From positions 241,042 to 305,041 of the forward strand of contig NZ_JAGPXB010000003.1 of the NCBI RefSeq assembly GCF_018069925.1: 64,000 bases of DNA, given 5' to 3'. Within the stretch, counting starts at the first letter, position 1; every line of letters starts with the position of its first letter. The DNA comes from Flavobacterium erciyesense. Lineage in GTDB: Bacteria; Bacteroidota; Bacteroidia; Flavobacteriales; Flavobacteriaceae. A model generated the notes under the pieces. That model was given only the letters and a program-made list of their open reading frames with translations. It ran no database searches and was not told the DNA's origin. Position numbers and translations under genes: made by a program. Shown here in pieces: positions 45,326 through 55,486 of the stretch.

Positions 45326-45393
45326 AAAAACCATTAAGAAAAGTACGTTTCAACAGCAATTGAAATCTTGTGTAATTTTCTTAATGGTTTTAT
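45326..45393. terminator. Bidirectional inverted repeat between converging genes
   Basis: AAAACCATTAAGAAAA at 45327-45342 pairs with TTTTCTTAATGGTTTT at 45376-45391 across a 33-base loop. It lies between the antiporter and guaB stops and can serve both. Confidence 0.7.
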
Positions 45394-45446
45394 TTTAATG
45401 AAATCCTTGAGCTATTTCTAATACTCATCTGAAATTTGCTCTGAAA

Positions 45447-46919
45447 CTATCTTGAATAATTAGGAGCTTCTTTTGTAATGGTTACATTATGTGGGTGACT
45501 TTCATTAATTCCACTAGCAGTAATGCGAACAAAACGACCAGTTTCTTGCAAAGTAGGAATGTCTTTTGAACCACAATATCCCATTCCGGCACGAAGACCA
45601 CCAATGAATTGTTGCATACTTTCGTTCAATTCTCCTTTGTAAGGTACACGACCTACAATTCCTTCAGGAACTAATTTTTTAACATCATCTTCAACATCTT
45701 GAAAATATCTGTCTTTTGACCCTTCTTGCATGGCTTCAACTGAACCCATACCGCGGTAGGATTTGAATTTACGTCCTTCAAAGATGATTGTTTCTCCTGG
45801 AGATTCCTTGGTCCCTGCCAGTAAAGATCCTAGCATCACACAATCAGCTCCAGCAGCAATCGCTTTCGGGATATCACCAGTGTAACGAATTCCACCATCA
45901 GCAATAACTGGAACTCCTGTTCCTTTGATAGCAGCAGCTACTTCAAGCACAGCAGAAAATTGAGGAAAACCAACTCCAGCAACAATACGAGTAGTACAAA
46001 TTGAACCAGGTCCAATTCCTACTTTTACACCATCAGCGCCATTTTCAACTAAATAGCGAGCAGCTTCAGCAGTAGCAATATTACCTACAATTACGTCGAT
46101 CTGTGGGAATTTAGATTTTACTTCTTTTAGAGTATTTACTACACCTTGTGTATGTCCGTGAGCAGTATCAATAATAATAGCATCTACACCTGCATTTACA
46201 AGTGCTTCGGCTCTTAAAACTGCATCAGCGGTTACACCAATAGCAGCAGCAACGCGCAAACGTCCGTATACATCTTTGTTGGCGATAGGTTTTTGGGTTA
46301 ATTTGGTAATGTCTCTAAAAGTGATTAAACCTACCAATTTATAATCTGCATTTACAACAGGTAATTTTTCGATTTTATATCCTTGTAAAACTACTTCGGC
46401 TTGTTCTAATGAAGTTCCTTCGGCAACAGTAACTAGATTTTCGCTAGTCATTACCTCAACAATTGGTCGAGAACCGTTTTTTTCAAAACGTAAATCTCTA
46501 TTGGTAACAATCCCTTTTAATGTTTTATTTTCATCAACAATTGGAATACCACCAATACCAAATTCTTTCATGGCATTTTTAGCATCTGCAACAGTAGAAC
46601 TCAATGGTAAAGTTACTGGATCGATAATCATACCTGACTCCGCACGCTTTACTTTTCTAACTTTTGCAGCTTGCTGCTCAATAGTCATATTTTTATGTAA
46701 AACACCAATTCCACCTTCTTGAGCCATAGCTATTGCCATAGCACTTTCAGTTACTGTATCCATAGCAGCAGATACAATTGGAACATTTAGTGTAATATTT
46801 TTAGAAAATTTTGATTGAATACTCACTTCGCGGGGAAGCACATTTGAGTAATTAGGAACTAATAAAACATCATCGTAAGTTAAGCCTTCACCGATAATTT
46901 TAGAGTTGTGTGCGATCAT
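45447..46919 (-). CDS. guaB: IMP dehydrogenase
   Basis: Oxidises IMP to XMP, the committed step of guanine nucleotide synthesis. 490 residues: a TIM barrel interrupted by two CBS domains (about 93-205), the catalytic Cys in [13 protein letters not shown] near 308, and the flap region with [20 protein letters not shown]. Start ATG at 46919. TATATTTG on the minus strand (46949-46956) is a probable -7 box. Confidence 0.97.
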   Translation of the reverse strand: MIAHNSKIIGEGLTYDDVLLVPNYSNVLPREVSIQSKFSKNITLNVPIVSAAMDTVTESAMAIAMAQEGGIGVLHKNMTIEQQAAKVRKVKRAESGMIIDPVTLPLSSTVADAKNAMKEFGIGGIPIVDENKTLKGIVTNRDLRFEKNGSRPIVEVMTSENLVTVAEGTSLEQAEVVLQGYKIEKLPVVNADYKLVGLITFRDITKLTQKPIANKDVYGRLRVAAAIGVTADAVLRAEALVNAGVDAIIIDTAHGHTQGVVNTLKEVKSKFPQIDVIVGNIATAEAARYLVENGADGVKVGIGPGSICTTRIVAGVGFPQFSAVLEVAAAIKGTGVPVIADGGIRYTGDIPKAIAAGADCVMLGSLLAGTKESPGETIIFEGRKFKSYRGMGSVEAMQEGSKDRYFQDVEDDVKKLVPEGIVGRVPYKGELNESMQQFIGGLRAGMGYCGSKDIPTLQETGRFVRITASGINESHPHNVTITKEAPNYSR

Positions 46920-47156
46920 TGCAATTGTAGTTGGAGTTTAATTGCGTGCAAATATACACAATCTTACGCTAAAAATAAAGAACAATGCTTATAATTGCTA
47001 AAAAAACCATTAATTAACAACATCTTAAGATAAAAAGTAGCGCTTCCCGCTGGTAGAAAAGAATTGATTATTCTATGTAACATGCTCAAAATAATACCTG
47101 CACATTTCTTCAACGATAAAGTCGAATTTCATCTAAACAGCACTTTTTTGGGACAA

Positions 47157-48545
47157 CTATCGCACCAAAACATTGAGACCAAACTGAAAACCAAGGCTGT
47201 TTGCTTTGGTTACATCCCTATATTCTAATAAGTTATCCGCTAGAATATAAAAATTTACAGGACCTGCTTGGGTTGCAATTCCTAAACCTAAATTAGAATA
47301 AGAATACGAGTCTAACGAATAAGTTGCTTTGGCATGAAAACCTTTTAAAATTTTACGTTGGTAATAAGCCGTCAGTGCCATTATGGGAGTTTTTGGCAAA
47401 GTCATCATAAAAAATTGAGCTCCAAAAGCGCTTTTGTAGGTTGGTTTTCCATTGCCATCAGTACAATTACATTCATCAGAGCGTTCCTCCTCAAATGAAT
47501 ATTGAACGGAAGTATTGAATTTTGCTGGACGCCAAGTGGTGTATTTTACATTTAAAGTATCTAAAGGAATAGCATCTTTAAAATCTTGAAAAACAGTTCC
47601 CGGATCGTTTTGCTGGTTAAAATTAGGTACAACACCTTTGTACGTATATGTCCCATTTAAGGTATAACTTTCCACATCTTTACTGTGTTTAATAAATCCA
47701 ACATCGATTACACTTCCTGTAATTTGTAAATTATCTTTAGGATAATAGGTGAATCCTAAATCAAAACCCAAGCCCAAGTTACCACCCAGTAATGTTCTTT
47801 TTGTAACATCTTTTTGAGCATCAACTTCATTATTTGAATCAAAATAACTAGCTAAACCGGATGTATTTAATTGCAATTGCGAGTAAATTTGTTGCTCATA
47901 TACTGCATCTGAAGCAGGAATCGTGTAAATGTACCCACTATTATTAGTACTACTAGCGTTGTAAATACTCGAATAAATCTTCGCTCGACCTCCAACAATA
48001 AAATTAGGCTTTAGTTTGGTTTGATATCCCACATGAAAAACCGAGAGTAACTCTGCTTTCATGTTAAAATCACTTAAATCAAAAACTTTACCTATATAAT
48101 TTTGATTGCCCTCCAAAGCTAAAATAAGTGGATCTTTTGGGACATAAGTCAAAAAATCAAATTCTTGATACAAACCAAATGAAAGATAGGAATCAGTCTC
48201 GTCTCCCAAAGAGGATTTTAATTTAAAACCACCGCTTAAGATTTCTAATTGCTCATTGATTGCCATTCTATCTTTTGCTGTAGTCGAAAAGATAACATTT
48301 CTTAATTTGGTATTGAAATCGACACCATTATCAGCTAAAAGATCATACGCAGAAAATCCAGTAGAGCCGAAATTTGCCGAAACTCCAGATAAAAACGGAA
48401 TCCCCGCATACCATTTATAAGACACATCAGCTCCGGGATTATACATTACAGACTGCGGAATCGCTGCAAAATTGTACAGTATTTGCTTATTTTGAGACCA
48501 TGAAACGACCGAAATTAACAAAAGGAAAGTTACTATCTTTTTCAT
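47157..48545 (-). CDS. DUF5723 outer-membrane protein
   Basis: A 462-residue predicted beta-barrel with signal peptide MKKIVTFLLLISVVSWSQ. It has many alternating strands (LLGGNLGLGFDLGFTYYPKD, LQITGSVIDVGFI, GPVNFYILADNLLEYRDV) and belongs to the DUF5723 family, which is related to PorP/SprF-like proteins of gliding bacteria. The start overlaps the upstream lipoprotein gene by 4 bp, so the two products may form an outer-membrane pair. Confidence 0.85.
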   Translation of the reverse strand: MKKIVTFLLLISVVSWSQNKQILYNFAAIPQSVMYNPGADVSYKWYAGIPFLSGVSANFGSTGFSAYDLLADNGVDFNTKLRNVIFSTTAKDRMAINEQLEILSGGFKLKSSLGDETDSYLSFGLYQEFDFLTYVPKDPLILALEGNQNYIGKVFDLSDFNMKAELLSVFHVGYQTKLKPNFIVGGRAKIYSSIYNASSTNNSGYIYTIPASDAVYEQQIYSQLQLNTSGLASYFDSNNEVDAQKDVTKRTLLGGNLGLGFDLGFTYYPKDNLQITGSVIDVGFIKHSKDVESYTLNGTYTYKGVVPNFNQQNDPGTVFQDFKDAIPLDTLNVKYTTWRPAKFNTSVQYSFEEERSDECNCTDGNGKPTYKSAFGAQFFMMTLPKTPIMALTAYYQRKILKGFHAKATYSLDSYSYSNLGLGIATQAGPVNFYILADNLLEYRDVTKANSLGFQFGLNVLVR

Positions 48546-49093
48546 TCGACAACTAAATAAGTAGTGGCACTTGAACGCAATATTAAATTTCCTGGACTTG
48601 AGGTTGTAAGTGCAGGTCCTGCAAACATTTGAACTCGAAAACCAATTCTGCGGGTCCTTTTTAGTAAATCGAGTTGCGCATTTTCAAAAATTTCGGTTCG
48701 GCTTACTTTATTAATACTACCAGTGTAGGCTGGAACATTAAAATTTGTACTATAAACTGCTTGATTATTTACATCTAAAAAAACCACATCAATACGATAC
48801 TGTCTTGCAATTGTATTTTCTAACTCAATAAAAATTTCAGCTTTCTTGAGTCTTTCTTTAAAAAATTTATCATTAAAAAAATCAACAGTTGGAATGTCCG
48901 CCAATACAGTTTGCTCTTGTCCGTTACGAATGAAATCAGGTGCAGCAATATTGAAGTATGCCAAATTTGCTACAACAACGGGCTCAATTTTAATATCATT
49001 AACCTGATCAAAATCAAGATCACTCGCACACGAGAAGGAGCACATCCCGATAAAGAGCAAAAATACAAAACGTTTCAAGCTACTACTTTTCAT
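48542..49093 (-). CDS. Lipoprotein, partner of the DUF5723 protein
   Basis: A 183-residue predicted lipoprotein. The signal peptide MKSSSLKRFVFLLFIGMCSF with SC follows, so the lipidated Cys is near residue 22. ATG at 49093 was preferred to one nine codons upstream. The mature part is likely beta-sandwich and I do not recognise a family. Coupled to the barrel gene by a 4-bp overlap. Confidence 0.75.
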   Translation of the reverse strand: MKSSSLKRFVFLLFIGMCSFSCASDLDFDQVNDIKIEPVVVANLAYFNIAAPDFIRNGQEQTVLADIPTVDFFNDKFFKERLKKAEIFIELENTIARQYRIDVVFLDVNNQAVYSTNFNVPAYTGSINKVSRTEIFENAQLDLLKRTRRIGFRVQMFAGPALTTSSPGNLILRSSATTYLVVE

Positions 49094-49176
49094 AATCGAG
49101 TCTAAATTAAAAAGGTTCAATACATTTTAGTAACGTAGCATCAACAGGCTTATTGTAAAATTTACCAAAGGCCGCC

Positions 49177-50040
49177 TTAATGGTATTCGCCAAATAACTT
49201 CGATGCTTCATTATAAGCACTCTCAAAACTCATCGGACTCATACCAGAATATTCTTTTTGAGCTGTAAAATAGGATAATAGTTTCTCAGTTGGCATATTT
49301 CCTGTTAATTGATCTGTTGCCATCGGGCAGCCGCCAAAACCTTGAATCGCACCGTCAAAACGGCGACACCCTGCTTTATAAGCTGCATCAATTTTTTCGA
49401 ACCATTTATCTGGAGTGGTGTGCAAATGTGCTCCAAACTCTATTTCTGGGTATTGCGGAATAAGTTGCGAAAACAAATACGAAATTACATCAGGAGTTGA
49501 ACTTCCAACAGTATCAGAAAGCGACAAAATTTTTACTCCCATCGAAGCTAATTTTTGTGTCCACTCGCCCACAATTTCTACATTCCAAGGATCACCATAC
49601 GGATTTCCAAAACCCATCGAAAGATAGGCTACAACCTCTTTATTAGATTGATCGGCAATATTTAAAATTTCGTTTAAAGTGATCAAAGATTCAGCAATAG
49701 TTTTGTGGGTATTGCGCATCTGAAAGTTTTCAGAAATTGAAAATGGAAATCCTAAATATTGAATTTCAGGATGAGTTGCTGCGATACTTGCTCCCTGAGT
49801 ATTCGCAATAATAGCCAATAGTTTGCTTTTGGTTTGTGATAAATCCAACTGAGCCAAAACTTCGGCAGTATCTTGCATTTGAGGAATCGCTTTGGTTGAA
49901 ACGAAACTACCAAAATCAATACTGTCAAATCCAACACGTAATAGTGCTTGCAAATAACTTACTTTTTTTTCGGTAGGTATAAAGGGCTTAATACCTTGCA
50001 TGGCATCACGCGGACATTCTATAATTTTTATTGGCTCCAT
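49177..50040 (-). CDS. mvaB: Hydroxymethylglutaryl-CoA lyase
   Basis: Cleaves HMG-CoA to acetyl-CoA and acetoacetate in leucine breakdown. 287 residues, TIM barrel, with IECPRDAMQGI for the catalytic region, GAHLHTT for metal ligands, and the HMGL signature GAIQGFGGCPMA near the end. Fits leucine catabolism, together with the leucine-type dehydrogenase at 55487 and perhaps the E2 at 10806. Confidence 0.93.
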   Translation of the reverse strand: MEPIKIIECPRDAMQGIKPFIPTEKKVSYLQALLRVGFDSIDFGSFVSTKAIPQMQDTAEVLAQLDLSQTKSKLLAIIANTQGASIAATHPEIQYLGFPFSISENFQMRNTHKTIAESLITLNEILNIADQSNKEVVAYLSMGFGNPYGDPWNVEIVGEWTQKLASMGVKILSLSDTVGSSTPDVISYLFSQLIPQYPEIEFGAHLHTTPDKWFEKIDAAYKAGCRRFDGAIQGFGGCPMATDQLTGNMPTEKLLSYFTAQKEYSGMSPMSFESAYNEASKLFGEYH

Positions 50041-50104
50041 AGAAAATCAAAGATAAAAAAACAATTAGGATTAAAAAACGAAACTGCTACCCGATTTTTT
50101 AAAC

Positions 50105-51124
50105 TTAATTATTTTTAAGAAGCTGCTTATTTATGGCTTTGATTAAAGCAGGACCTTCATAAATAAAGCCAGTATACAATTGCAATAAACTGGCGCCTGC
50201 TTCCAGTTTTTCTATGGCATCTTCAACAGTGTGAATACCTCCTACTCCAATGATAGGAAATGCTTTGTTACTCTTTTCACTTAAAAACCGAATCACTTCT
50301 GTCGCTCTTTTTGTTAATGGCTTACCAGACAAACCTCCCATTTCAGTTTGATTTTCAGACTGTAATCCTTCTCTAGAAATGGTGGTATTCGTTGCAATTA
50401 CTCCTGCAATTTGAGTCACTGCAACAATATCTATAATATCCAAAAGCTGTTCATCAGTTAAATCAGGTGCTATTTTCAGCAGAATTGGTTTCTGTTTGGG
50501 CATGGCTTTATTTTGATTTTGTATCGTTTGCAATAGCGCTGTCAGAGGCTCTTTGTCTTGTAAGGCTCTTAAATTGGGCGTATTTGGCGAGCTCACATTT
50601 ACTACAAAATAATCTACGTGGTCATAAAGTGCCGCGAAACAATATTCATAATCTGCGGTAGCTTCTTCATTGGGCGTTAATTTATTTTTACCAATGTTTC
50701 CACCAATTAAAACTTCATTGTTGCGTTGCAATCGCAACACAGCAGCGTCAACTCCACCATTATTAAACCCCATTCGATTAATAATAGCTGAATCTTCTTT
50801 TAAACGAAATAATCTTTTTTTAGGATTACCATCTTGCGCTTTTGGCGTTAAGGTCCCAATTTCTATGAAGCCAAATCCAAAATGTGACAGCTCTTTGTAC
50901 AATTTAGCATCTTTATCAAATCCTGCAGCAAGACCAACAGGGTTTCTAAACTTAAGACCAAAAACTTCTCTTTCGAGACGTTTATCCTCAACAGCATACA
51001 ATTGTTTAAAAAACCATGGCATAACTGGGATTTTCGATAAAAAACGAATAGCAGAAAAAGTAAAATAATGAACTTGTTCTGGATCAAAGCAAAAAAGAAT
51101 TGGACGAATGATAATTTTGTACAT
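50105..51124 (-). CDS. pyrD: Dihydroorotate dehydrogenase (quinone), class 2
   Basis: Oxidises dihydroorotate to orotate at the inner membrane using quinone. 339 residues with an N-terminal membrane-associating helix pair, [13 protein letters not shown], the catalytic Ser in [12 protein letters not shown] near 177, and the FMN-binding [11 protein letters not shown]. Start ATG at 51124. Confidence 0.95.
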   Translation of the reverse strand: MYKIIIRPILFCFDPEQVHYFTFSAIRFLSKIPVMPWFFKQLYAVEDKRLEREVFGLKFRNPVGLAAGFDKDAKLYKELSHFGFGFIEIGTLTPKAQDGNPKKRLFRLKEDSAIINRMGFNNGGVDAAVLRLQRNNEVLIGGNIGKNKLTPNEEATADYEYCFAALYDHVDYFVVNVSSPNTPNLRALQDKEPLTALLQTIQNQNKAMPKQKPILLKIAPDLTDEQLLDIIDIVAVTQIAGVIATNTTISREGLQSENQTEMGGLSGKPLTKRATEVIRFLSEKSNKAFPIIGVGGIHTVEDAIEKLEAGASLLQLYTGFIYEGPALIKAINKQLLKNN

Positions 51125-51313
51125 AAATGAAGTAGTTGTGTGGCCACAAAAATAGAATTATCTGACCGATTATTACCCATCTATGCAAAAAAATACACAC
51201 TGATATAATTATAATAACTTGTTTTAGCGATCAGTAATTTTCTTAACTGCAGTAATAAAATAATGAAAGTCAAATTAAAACAAAAAATTACGTAAATTGG
51301 TGGTTAAAGAACC

Positions 51314-51325
51314 TGACACGTGTCA
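51314..51325. promoter_or_regulatory. Perfect 12-bp palindrome
   Basis: TGACACGTGTCA is fully symmetric and lies 83 bp upstream of the coiled-coil gene, between divergent genes. It could be an operator. Confidence 0.4.
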
Positions 51326-51374
51326 AAAATGGCATAGTTATGGTTGTTTATAAGGAAGAATCTTAAAAATAAGA

Positions 51375-51382
51375 TACATTTG
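51375..51382 (+). promoter_or_regulatory. Probable -7 box for the coiled-coil gene
   Basis: TACATTTG fits TAnnTTTG and lies 25 bp before the ATG at 51408. No clear -33 at the normal spacing. Confidence 0.5.
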
Positions 51383-51407
51383 TTTAATTCATATAAAAAT
51401 AAACACC

Positions 51408-51926
51408 ATGAAAATTAAAATCATAACCACTTTAGTACTACTGTTTAGTATTCAATTATTTTTTGCTCAAGAAGTTAAAACGGATAGTATTCCTTCAAAA
51501 GCAACAATTCTAGCAACGAATGACAGTATTAAAAAAGCTACTGCAGCAACAGAAAAAGCATTACGTGTAGAAGCTAAAGAGTTAAAAAGACAACTGAAGG
51601 ACGAAAAGAATGCTTTGCGCGAAGCTAAAAAAGAAGAAAAAGAGCAAAAACGATTTGAGAAAGAAAAAAAGCAGTTTGAAAGAAAACAAAATCGTATTGT
51701 AGCTGCTGAGAAATCAGTGAATAAAATTAAAACTCGAATTGTAAAAGCTGAAAAAGATTTAATTTCAAAGACTGAAAAATTAGAAAAAAAGAAATCTCGA
51801 AATAAATTCGACTCAACTCAAGTTGAAAAAGAGAATATCAAAATAAGTAAACAGCAAATAAAAATTAACGACTTGCAGGCCAAACTTGTTAAAGCCGAAG
51901 AAAAACTTAGCAAACTAAGATCTTAA
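51408..51926 (+). CDS. Exported coiled-coil protein
   Basis: A 172-residue protein with a signal peptide (MKIKIITTLVLLFSIQLFFA) and a long Lys/Glu/Arg-rich coiled coil from about 45 to 170. No lipobox. It is probably periplasmic and of structural or unknown role. Monocistronic with its own terminator. Confidence 0.7.
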   Translation: MKIKIITTLVLLFSIQLFFAQEVKTDSIPSKATILATNDSIKKATAATEKALRVEAKELKRQLKDEKNALREAKKEEKEQKRFEKEKKQFERKQNRIVAAEKSVNKIKTRIVKAEKDLISKTEKLEKKKSRNKFDSTQVEKENIKISKQQIKINDLQAKLVKAEEKLSKLRS

Positions 51927-51930
51927 GATA

Positions 51931-51957
51931 AAGCCACCTTTGGGTGGTTTTTTTTTG
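51931..51957 (+). terminator. Terminator after the coiled-coil gene
   Basis: CCACC and GGTGG pair around TTTG and run into a T tract. Confidence 0.75.
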
Positions 51958-52057
51958 ATTTGTATATCCTTGACTCACTTTTAAAAACAGCTAAGAGAAC
52001 ATTATAAAAGATATTTTTTTGCTGCCGAAAGACTACAAATCCTCATAAAAAAAAGAT

Positions 52058-52065
52058 TATATTTG
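52058..52065 (+). promoter_or_regulatory. Probable -7 box for pepT
   Basis: TATATTTG followed by CAC lies 17 bp upstream of the pepT ATG. No clear -33 box. Confidence 0.45.
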
Positions 52066-52082
52066 CACAAAAACCAACAAAA

Positions 52083-53321
52083 ATGCAACATATAATAGAC
52101 CGTTTCATCAGTTACGTTATTATAGATACAGAGTCTGATGCAAGCTCACCTACTACACCAAGTACCCCAAAACAATGGGATTTAGCCAACAAATTAGTCG
52201 AAGAGTTGAAATCAATTGGCATGCAAGACGTGACCATTGATGATAAGGCTTACATCATGGCAACACTACCAAGCAACGTTTCGCATCACGTGCCTACAAT
52301 CGGGTTTATTTCGCATTTTGATACCTCGCCTGATTTTTCTGGCGCCAATGTAAAACCTCAAATTATACCTAATTATGATGGAAAAGACATTGTATTAAAT
52401 GCCGAAAAAAACATCATTTTGTCGCCAAGTTATTTCAAAGATTTATTGCAATACAAAGGACAAACTTTAATTACCACTGACGGAACGACTTTATTAGGTG
52501 CCGATGACAAAGCTGGAATTACAGAGATTGTATCCGCAATGGAGTTTTTAATTCAGAATCCAGATATCAAACACGGAACCATCAAAGTAGGATTTACACC
52601 AGATGAAGAAATTGGTCGTGGAGCGCATCATTTTGATGTTGAAAAATTTGGAGCAGACTGGGCCTACACCATGGACGGCAGTCAAGTGGGCGAACTTGAA
52701 TACGAAAATTTTAATGCCGCTGGAGCAAAAATTACTTTCAAAGGTAAAAGCGTGCATCCTGGTTATGCTAAAGGCAAAATGATCAATTCGATGTTGATTG
52801 CTAATGATTTTATCAATCAATTACCAAAAGGTGAAACACCCGAAGAAACCAAAGGTTATGAAGGTTTTTTTCATGTGCATCATTTGAACGGGACTATTGA
52901 AGAAACCGTTTTAGAACTTATTATTCGAGATCACAACAAGAAAAAATTCGAAAAACGCAAAGAACTAATTGAGAAAATCGCTCGCAAAATAAACAAGAAA
53001 TTTGCCAAGCAATTTGGAGAAGATATTGTAATTGCAGAAATCGCAGATCAATATTATAACATGAAGGAAAAAGTACTTCCTGTAAAATATATTGTTGACA
53101 TTGCTGAAAAAGCAATGAAAGAACTCAAAATTAAACCATTAATTAAACCCATTCGTGGTGGTACCGATGGCTCTCAATTATCATACAAAGGATTACCATG
53201 CCCGAATATCTTTGCTGGAGGACATAATTTTCACGGAAAGTACGAATATGTACCTGCCGAAAGTATGCAAAAAGCAGTCGATGTAATTGTTAAAATAGCC
53301 GAATTAACAGCAAAACTATAA
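52083..53321 (+). CDS. pepT: Peptidase T
   Basis: A cytoplasmic dizinc tripeptidase of the M20 family, 412 residues. Metal ligands and the catalytic region are in [26 protein letters not shown] and [15 protein letters not shown]. The C-terminal [20 protein letters not shown] and [10 protein letters not shown] complete the site. The lid domain lies between. Start ATG at 52083. Confidence 0.95.
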   Translation: MQHIIDRFISYVIIDTESDASSPTTPSTPKQWDLANKLVEELKSIGMQDVTIDDKAYIMATLPSNVSHHVPTIGFISHFDTSPDFSGANVKPQIIPNYDGKDIVLNAEKNIILSPSYFKDLLQYKGQTLITTDGTTLLGADDKAGITEIVSAMEFLIQNPDIKHGTIKVGFTPDEEIGRGAHHFDVEKFGADWAYTMDGSQVGELEYENFNAAGAKITFKGKSVHPGYAKGKMINSMLIANDFINQLPKGETPEETKGYEGFFHVHHLNGTIEETVLELIIRDHNKKKFEKRKELIEKIARKINKKFAKQFGEDIVIAEIADQYYNMKEKVLPVKYIVDIAEKAMKELKIKPLIKPIRGGTDGSQLSYKGLPCPNIFAGGHNFHGKYEYVPAESMQKAVDVIVKIAELTAKL

Positions 53322-53344
53322 CTGCATAATCCAATTCACAATAC

Positions 53345-53378
53345 TCAAGTCTCCAAATTAATTGGAGACTTTTTTTTT
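53345..53378 (+). terminator. Terminator after pepT
   Basis: AAGTCTCCAA pairs with TTGGAGACTT around ATTAA, followed by a T run. Confidence 0.85.
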
Positions 53379-53531
53379 GATATCAACCAAATTGAGAAAA
53401 AAAAAGAAATGCAAGCAGTAAAAACTTAACATTGGCGAACGATTATAATCATTAAATTTACTAACGTTCAGATAACAATTTGTTAACACTAGCATTTAAT
53501 TAACAGTAAACATAAATAAAATACTTACTCT

Positions 53532-54023
53532 ATGACACCACAACAAGAGGAAACAAACCTCCAACCAGAATCGACACCAAAACCCGAGTCGGTAAAACTT
53601 GCAAGAGCAAGACGCACTCCAGCAGCAAAAAAAACGCCTACTTCAGCAACAACAGAAACCACAACAGAAAACCCATCTGTTGATAGTGATACCACTGATA
53701 TTGAAAAACCAGCATCAGAAGAAGAAGCTACAATTTCTCCTGTTGAAGAAACGCTGAACGAAGAGGATATTAGCGAGAAAAAAGACAAAAAGAACAAAAA
53801 AGAAAAGAAAAAAAACAAAGTAAAAATGAAGGATAAAGAAAAGAAAAAAATAGCAAAGGCAAACGCCAAAGAGAAAGCTAAAGCCAAGGCTAAAAAAGCA
53901 AAGAAGGCAAAAAAAGAGAAAGCAAAAAAAGCCAAAGCAAAAGCGAAAATAAAAGCTAAAAAAGCGAAAGCCAAATCAAAAAAGGCCAAGAAAAACAAAA
54001 AGAATAAGAAGAACAAAAAATAA
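53532..54023 (+). CDS. Histone H1-like Lys/Ala-rich protein
   Basis: A 163-residue protein with an acidic/Thr-rich N-terminal half (about 1-80) and a C-terminal half made almost only of Lys and Ala with a few Glu/Asn. The repeats of AKKAKKAKK and AKAKAKAK type recall bacterial histone H1-like proteins that compact DNA. Because it has its own terminator and an ATG in good context it is probably real, though low complexity makes homology weak. Nucleoid or RNA binding is an inference. Confidence 0.7.
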   Translation: MTPQQEETNLQPESTPKPESVKLARARRTPAAKKTPTSATTETTTENPSVDSDTTDIEKPASEEEATISPVEETLNEEDISEKKDKKNKKEKKKNKVKMKDKEKKKIAKANAKEKAKAKAKKAKKAKKEKAKKAKAKAKIKAKKAKAKSKKAKKNKKNKKNKK

Positions 54024-54040
54024 GAGTGCCTCATAAACGC

Positions 54041-54080
54041 AAAAAAGTCCCAAATTAAAATTCTAATTTGGGACTTTTTT
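54041..54080. terminator. Bidirectional terminator
   Basis: AAAAAAGTCCCAAATTA pairs with TAATTTGGGACTTTTTT. It separates the Lys-rich gene from yajC and serves both directions. Confidence 0.85.
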
Positions 54081-54095
54081 TTGCAATCTTGGCTA

Positions 54096-54368
54096 CTATT
54101 TTTTCAATAAAGCTGCGCTCATTTCCATTGAAATTGCTGAACGCTCCATCTTCAATTTTCCAGACATTGTTTCAATAATTACAGTAGTGTCTGCTAACTC
54201 TGAAACTTTACCGTGAAGGCCACTCTTGGTAATAATTTTATCTCCTACTTTTAAGCTACTCTCAAATGCTTTTTCATTTTTAGCCCTTTTCTGCGCAGGC
54301 ATAATCATGAAAAAATACAGCACAGCAAAAATTAATAAATAAGGTGCAAACTGTTGTAATTGTTCCAT
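54096..54368 (-). CDS. yajC: Preprotein translocase subunit YajC
   Basis: A 90-residue inner-membrane protein with one N-terminal helix (about 9-24, APYLLIFAVLYFFMIMPAQK) and a soluble domain (KVGDKIITKSGLHGKVSELA). It is an accessory of the SecDF-YajC complex. It lies 28 bp downstream of nusB in the same operon. Confidence 0.95.
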   Translation of the reverse strand: MEQLQQFAPYLLIFAVLYFFMIMPAQKRAKNEKAFESSLKVGDKIITKSGLHGKVSELADTTVIIETMSGKLKMERSAISMEMSAALLKK

Positions 54369-54396
54369 AATGCTTTTGTATTTGTGTTTTTTTATA

Positions 54397-55341
54397 TTAC
54401 ATCAAGCCACGACCAGCTTTGACGATTCGTTTGTTTGTATTTAATTCTTTTACCAAATTATCTAGAATTCCATTGATAAAAATACTACTTTTTGGCGTAG
54501 AATATTCTTTTGCAATTTCTAAATATTCGTTCAATGTTACTTTAACAGGAATTGATGGGAATTTTAAAAATTCGCAAATAGCCATTTTTAAAATAATAGT
54601 ATCAATTTCGGCGATACGCTCACTGTCCCAATTTGGGGTTTTATCCAAATATTCTTTGGCTAAATCCTTTTCATTCAAAACTGTTTTGCGAAACAAATCG
54701 CGACCAAAATCACGGTCTTCGATATCTTTAAACAATTTAGGAACTCTAAAATTATCATCTTCACCGTCCTTAATCGCCTTTAACTGCTTACTGATTTGCG
54801 TGTTCACAACAGGAATATCGTCTACCCATGTCAATTTATCATCTTCAAGGTAGTCGTATAACTTTTCATTAGGAACAATAACTTCAGCAAAAAGATCCGC
54901 TACAAATTGACGGTCTTCTTCAAAGGTATTTACTGAATTACGCATGTAGTTGGCATACAACTCGCTCGCTTTTACCTCATTCAACAACAATAAAATATAA
55001 TCGTCGTTAAGTGACCAATTGTTAATTTTACGATTTTCTAGAGCAATACTTAAGGAATTGTTATCAGCTAGAATTTGAAAAATCTTGTTTTTAATAAATT
55101 TCTCGTTTGGTTTGCGTTCCTCTGGAGTAGCAAGATGTTTCAAGCTTGATTTATGCAAATAAACCGCTTCGGTTTTACATATTTCGATCAAGGAAGAAAG
55201 CATTATGAGGTATAAATCTTGAATATTATCGATACTGTAAAAAAGGAATTTTTCTTCTTTTTCCAAATTATCTGAACCGCTTTGATGCATCGCATATATG
55301 GATTGCATAACTTTTACGCGAATGTGTCTTCTATTTACCAC
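54397..55341 (-). CDS. nusB: Transcription antitermination protein NusB
   Basis: Binds boxA RNA with NusE to prevent early termination of rRNA transcription. 314 residues, the long Bacteroidetes form with an N-terminal extension (NRRHIRVKVMQSIYAMHQSG) and the NusB core in the C-terminal half (DTIILKMAICEFLKFPSIPV, TLNEYLEIAKEYSTPKSSIF, INGILDNLV). Start ATG at 55341. Confidence 0.93.
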   Translation of the reverse strand: MVNRRHIRVKVMQSIYAMHQSGSDNLEKEEKFLFYSIDNIQDLYLIMLSSLIEICKTEAVYLHKSSLKHLATPEERKPNEKFIKNKIFQILADNNSLSIALENRKINNWSLNDDYILLLLNEVKASELYANYMRNSVNTFEEDRQFVADLFAEVIVPNEKLYDYLEDDKLTWVDDIPVVNTQISKQLKAIKDGEDDNFRVPKLFKDIEDRDFGRDLFRKTVLNEKDLAKEYLDKTPNWDSERIAEIDTIILKMAICEFLKFPSIPVKVTLNEYLEIAKEYSTPKSSIFINGILDNLVKELNTNKRIVKAGRGLM

Positions 55342-55486
55342 CTGATAAGAACTTTTTAATTAGGGCGCAAAAATAAGTATTTCCTTTTTTAAAATAAAAT
55401 TTATCCTTGCTTATTTTAGAGGTAATCAGTGTCCAATCGCAGTTATCAGTAGAAACTAATTACCGCGACTGAACACTAAAAACTAA

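Noticed and set aside
53525..54034. Long minus-strand Phe/Ala-rich frame opposite the Lys-rich gene
   Set aside because: It is the mirror of the Lys/Ala codon pattern (AAA/GCx gives TTT/xGC), so it is a composition artefact. The plus-strand frame has the start and terminator context.
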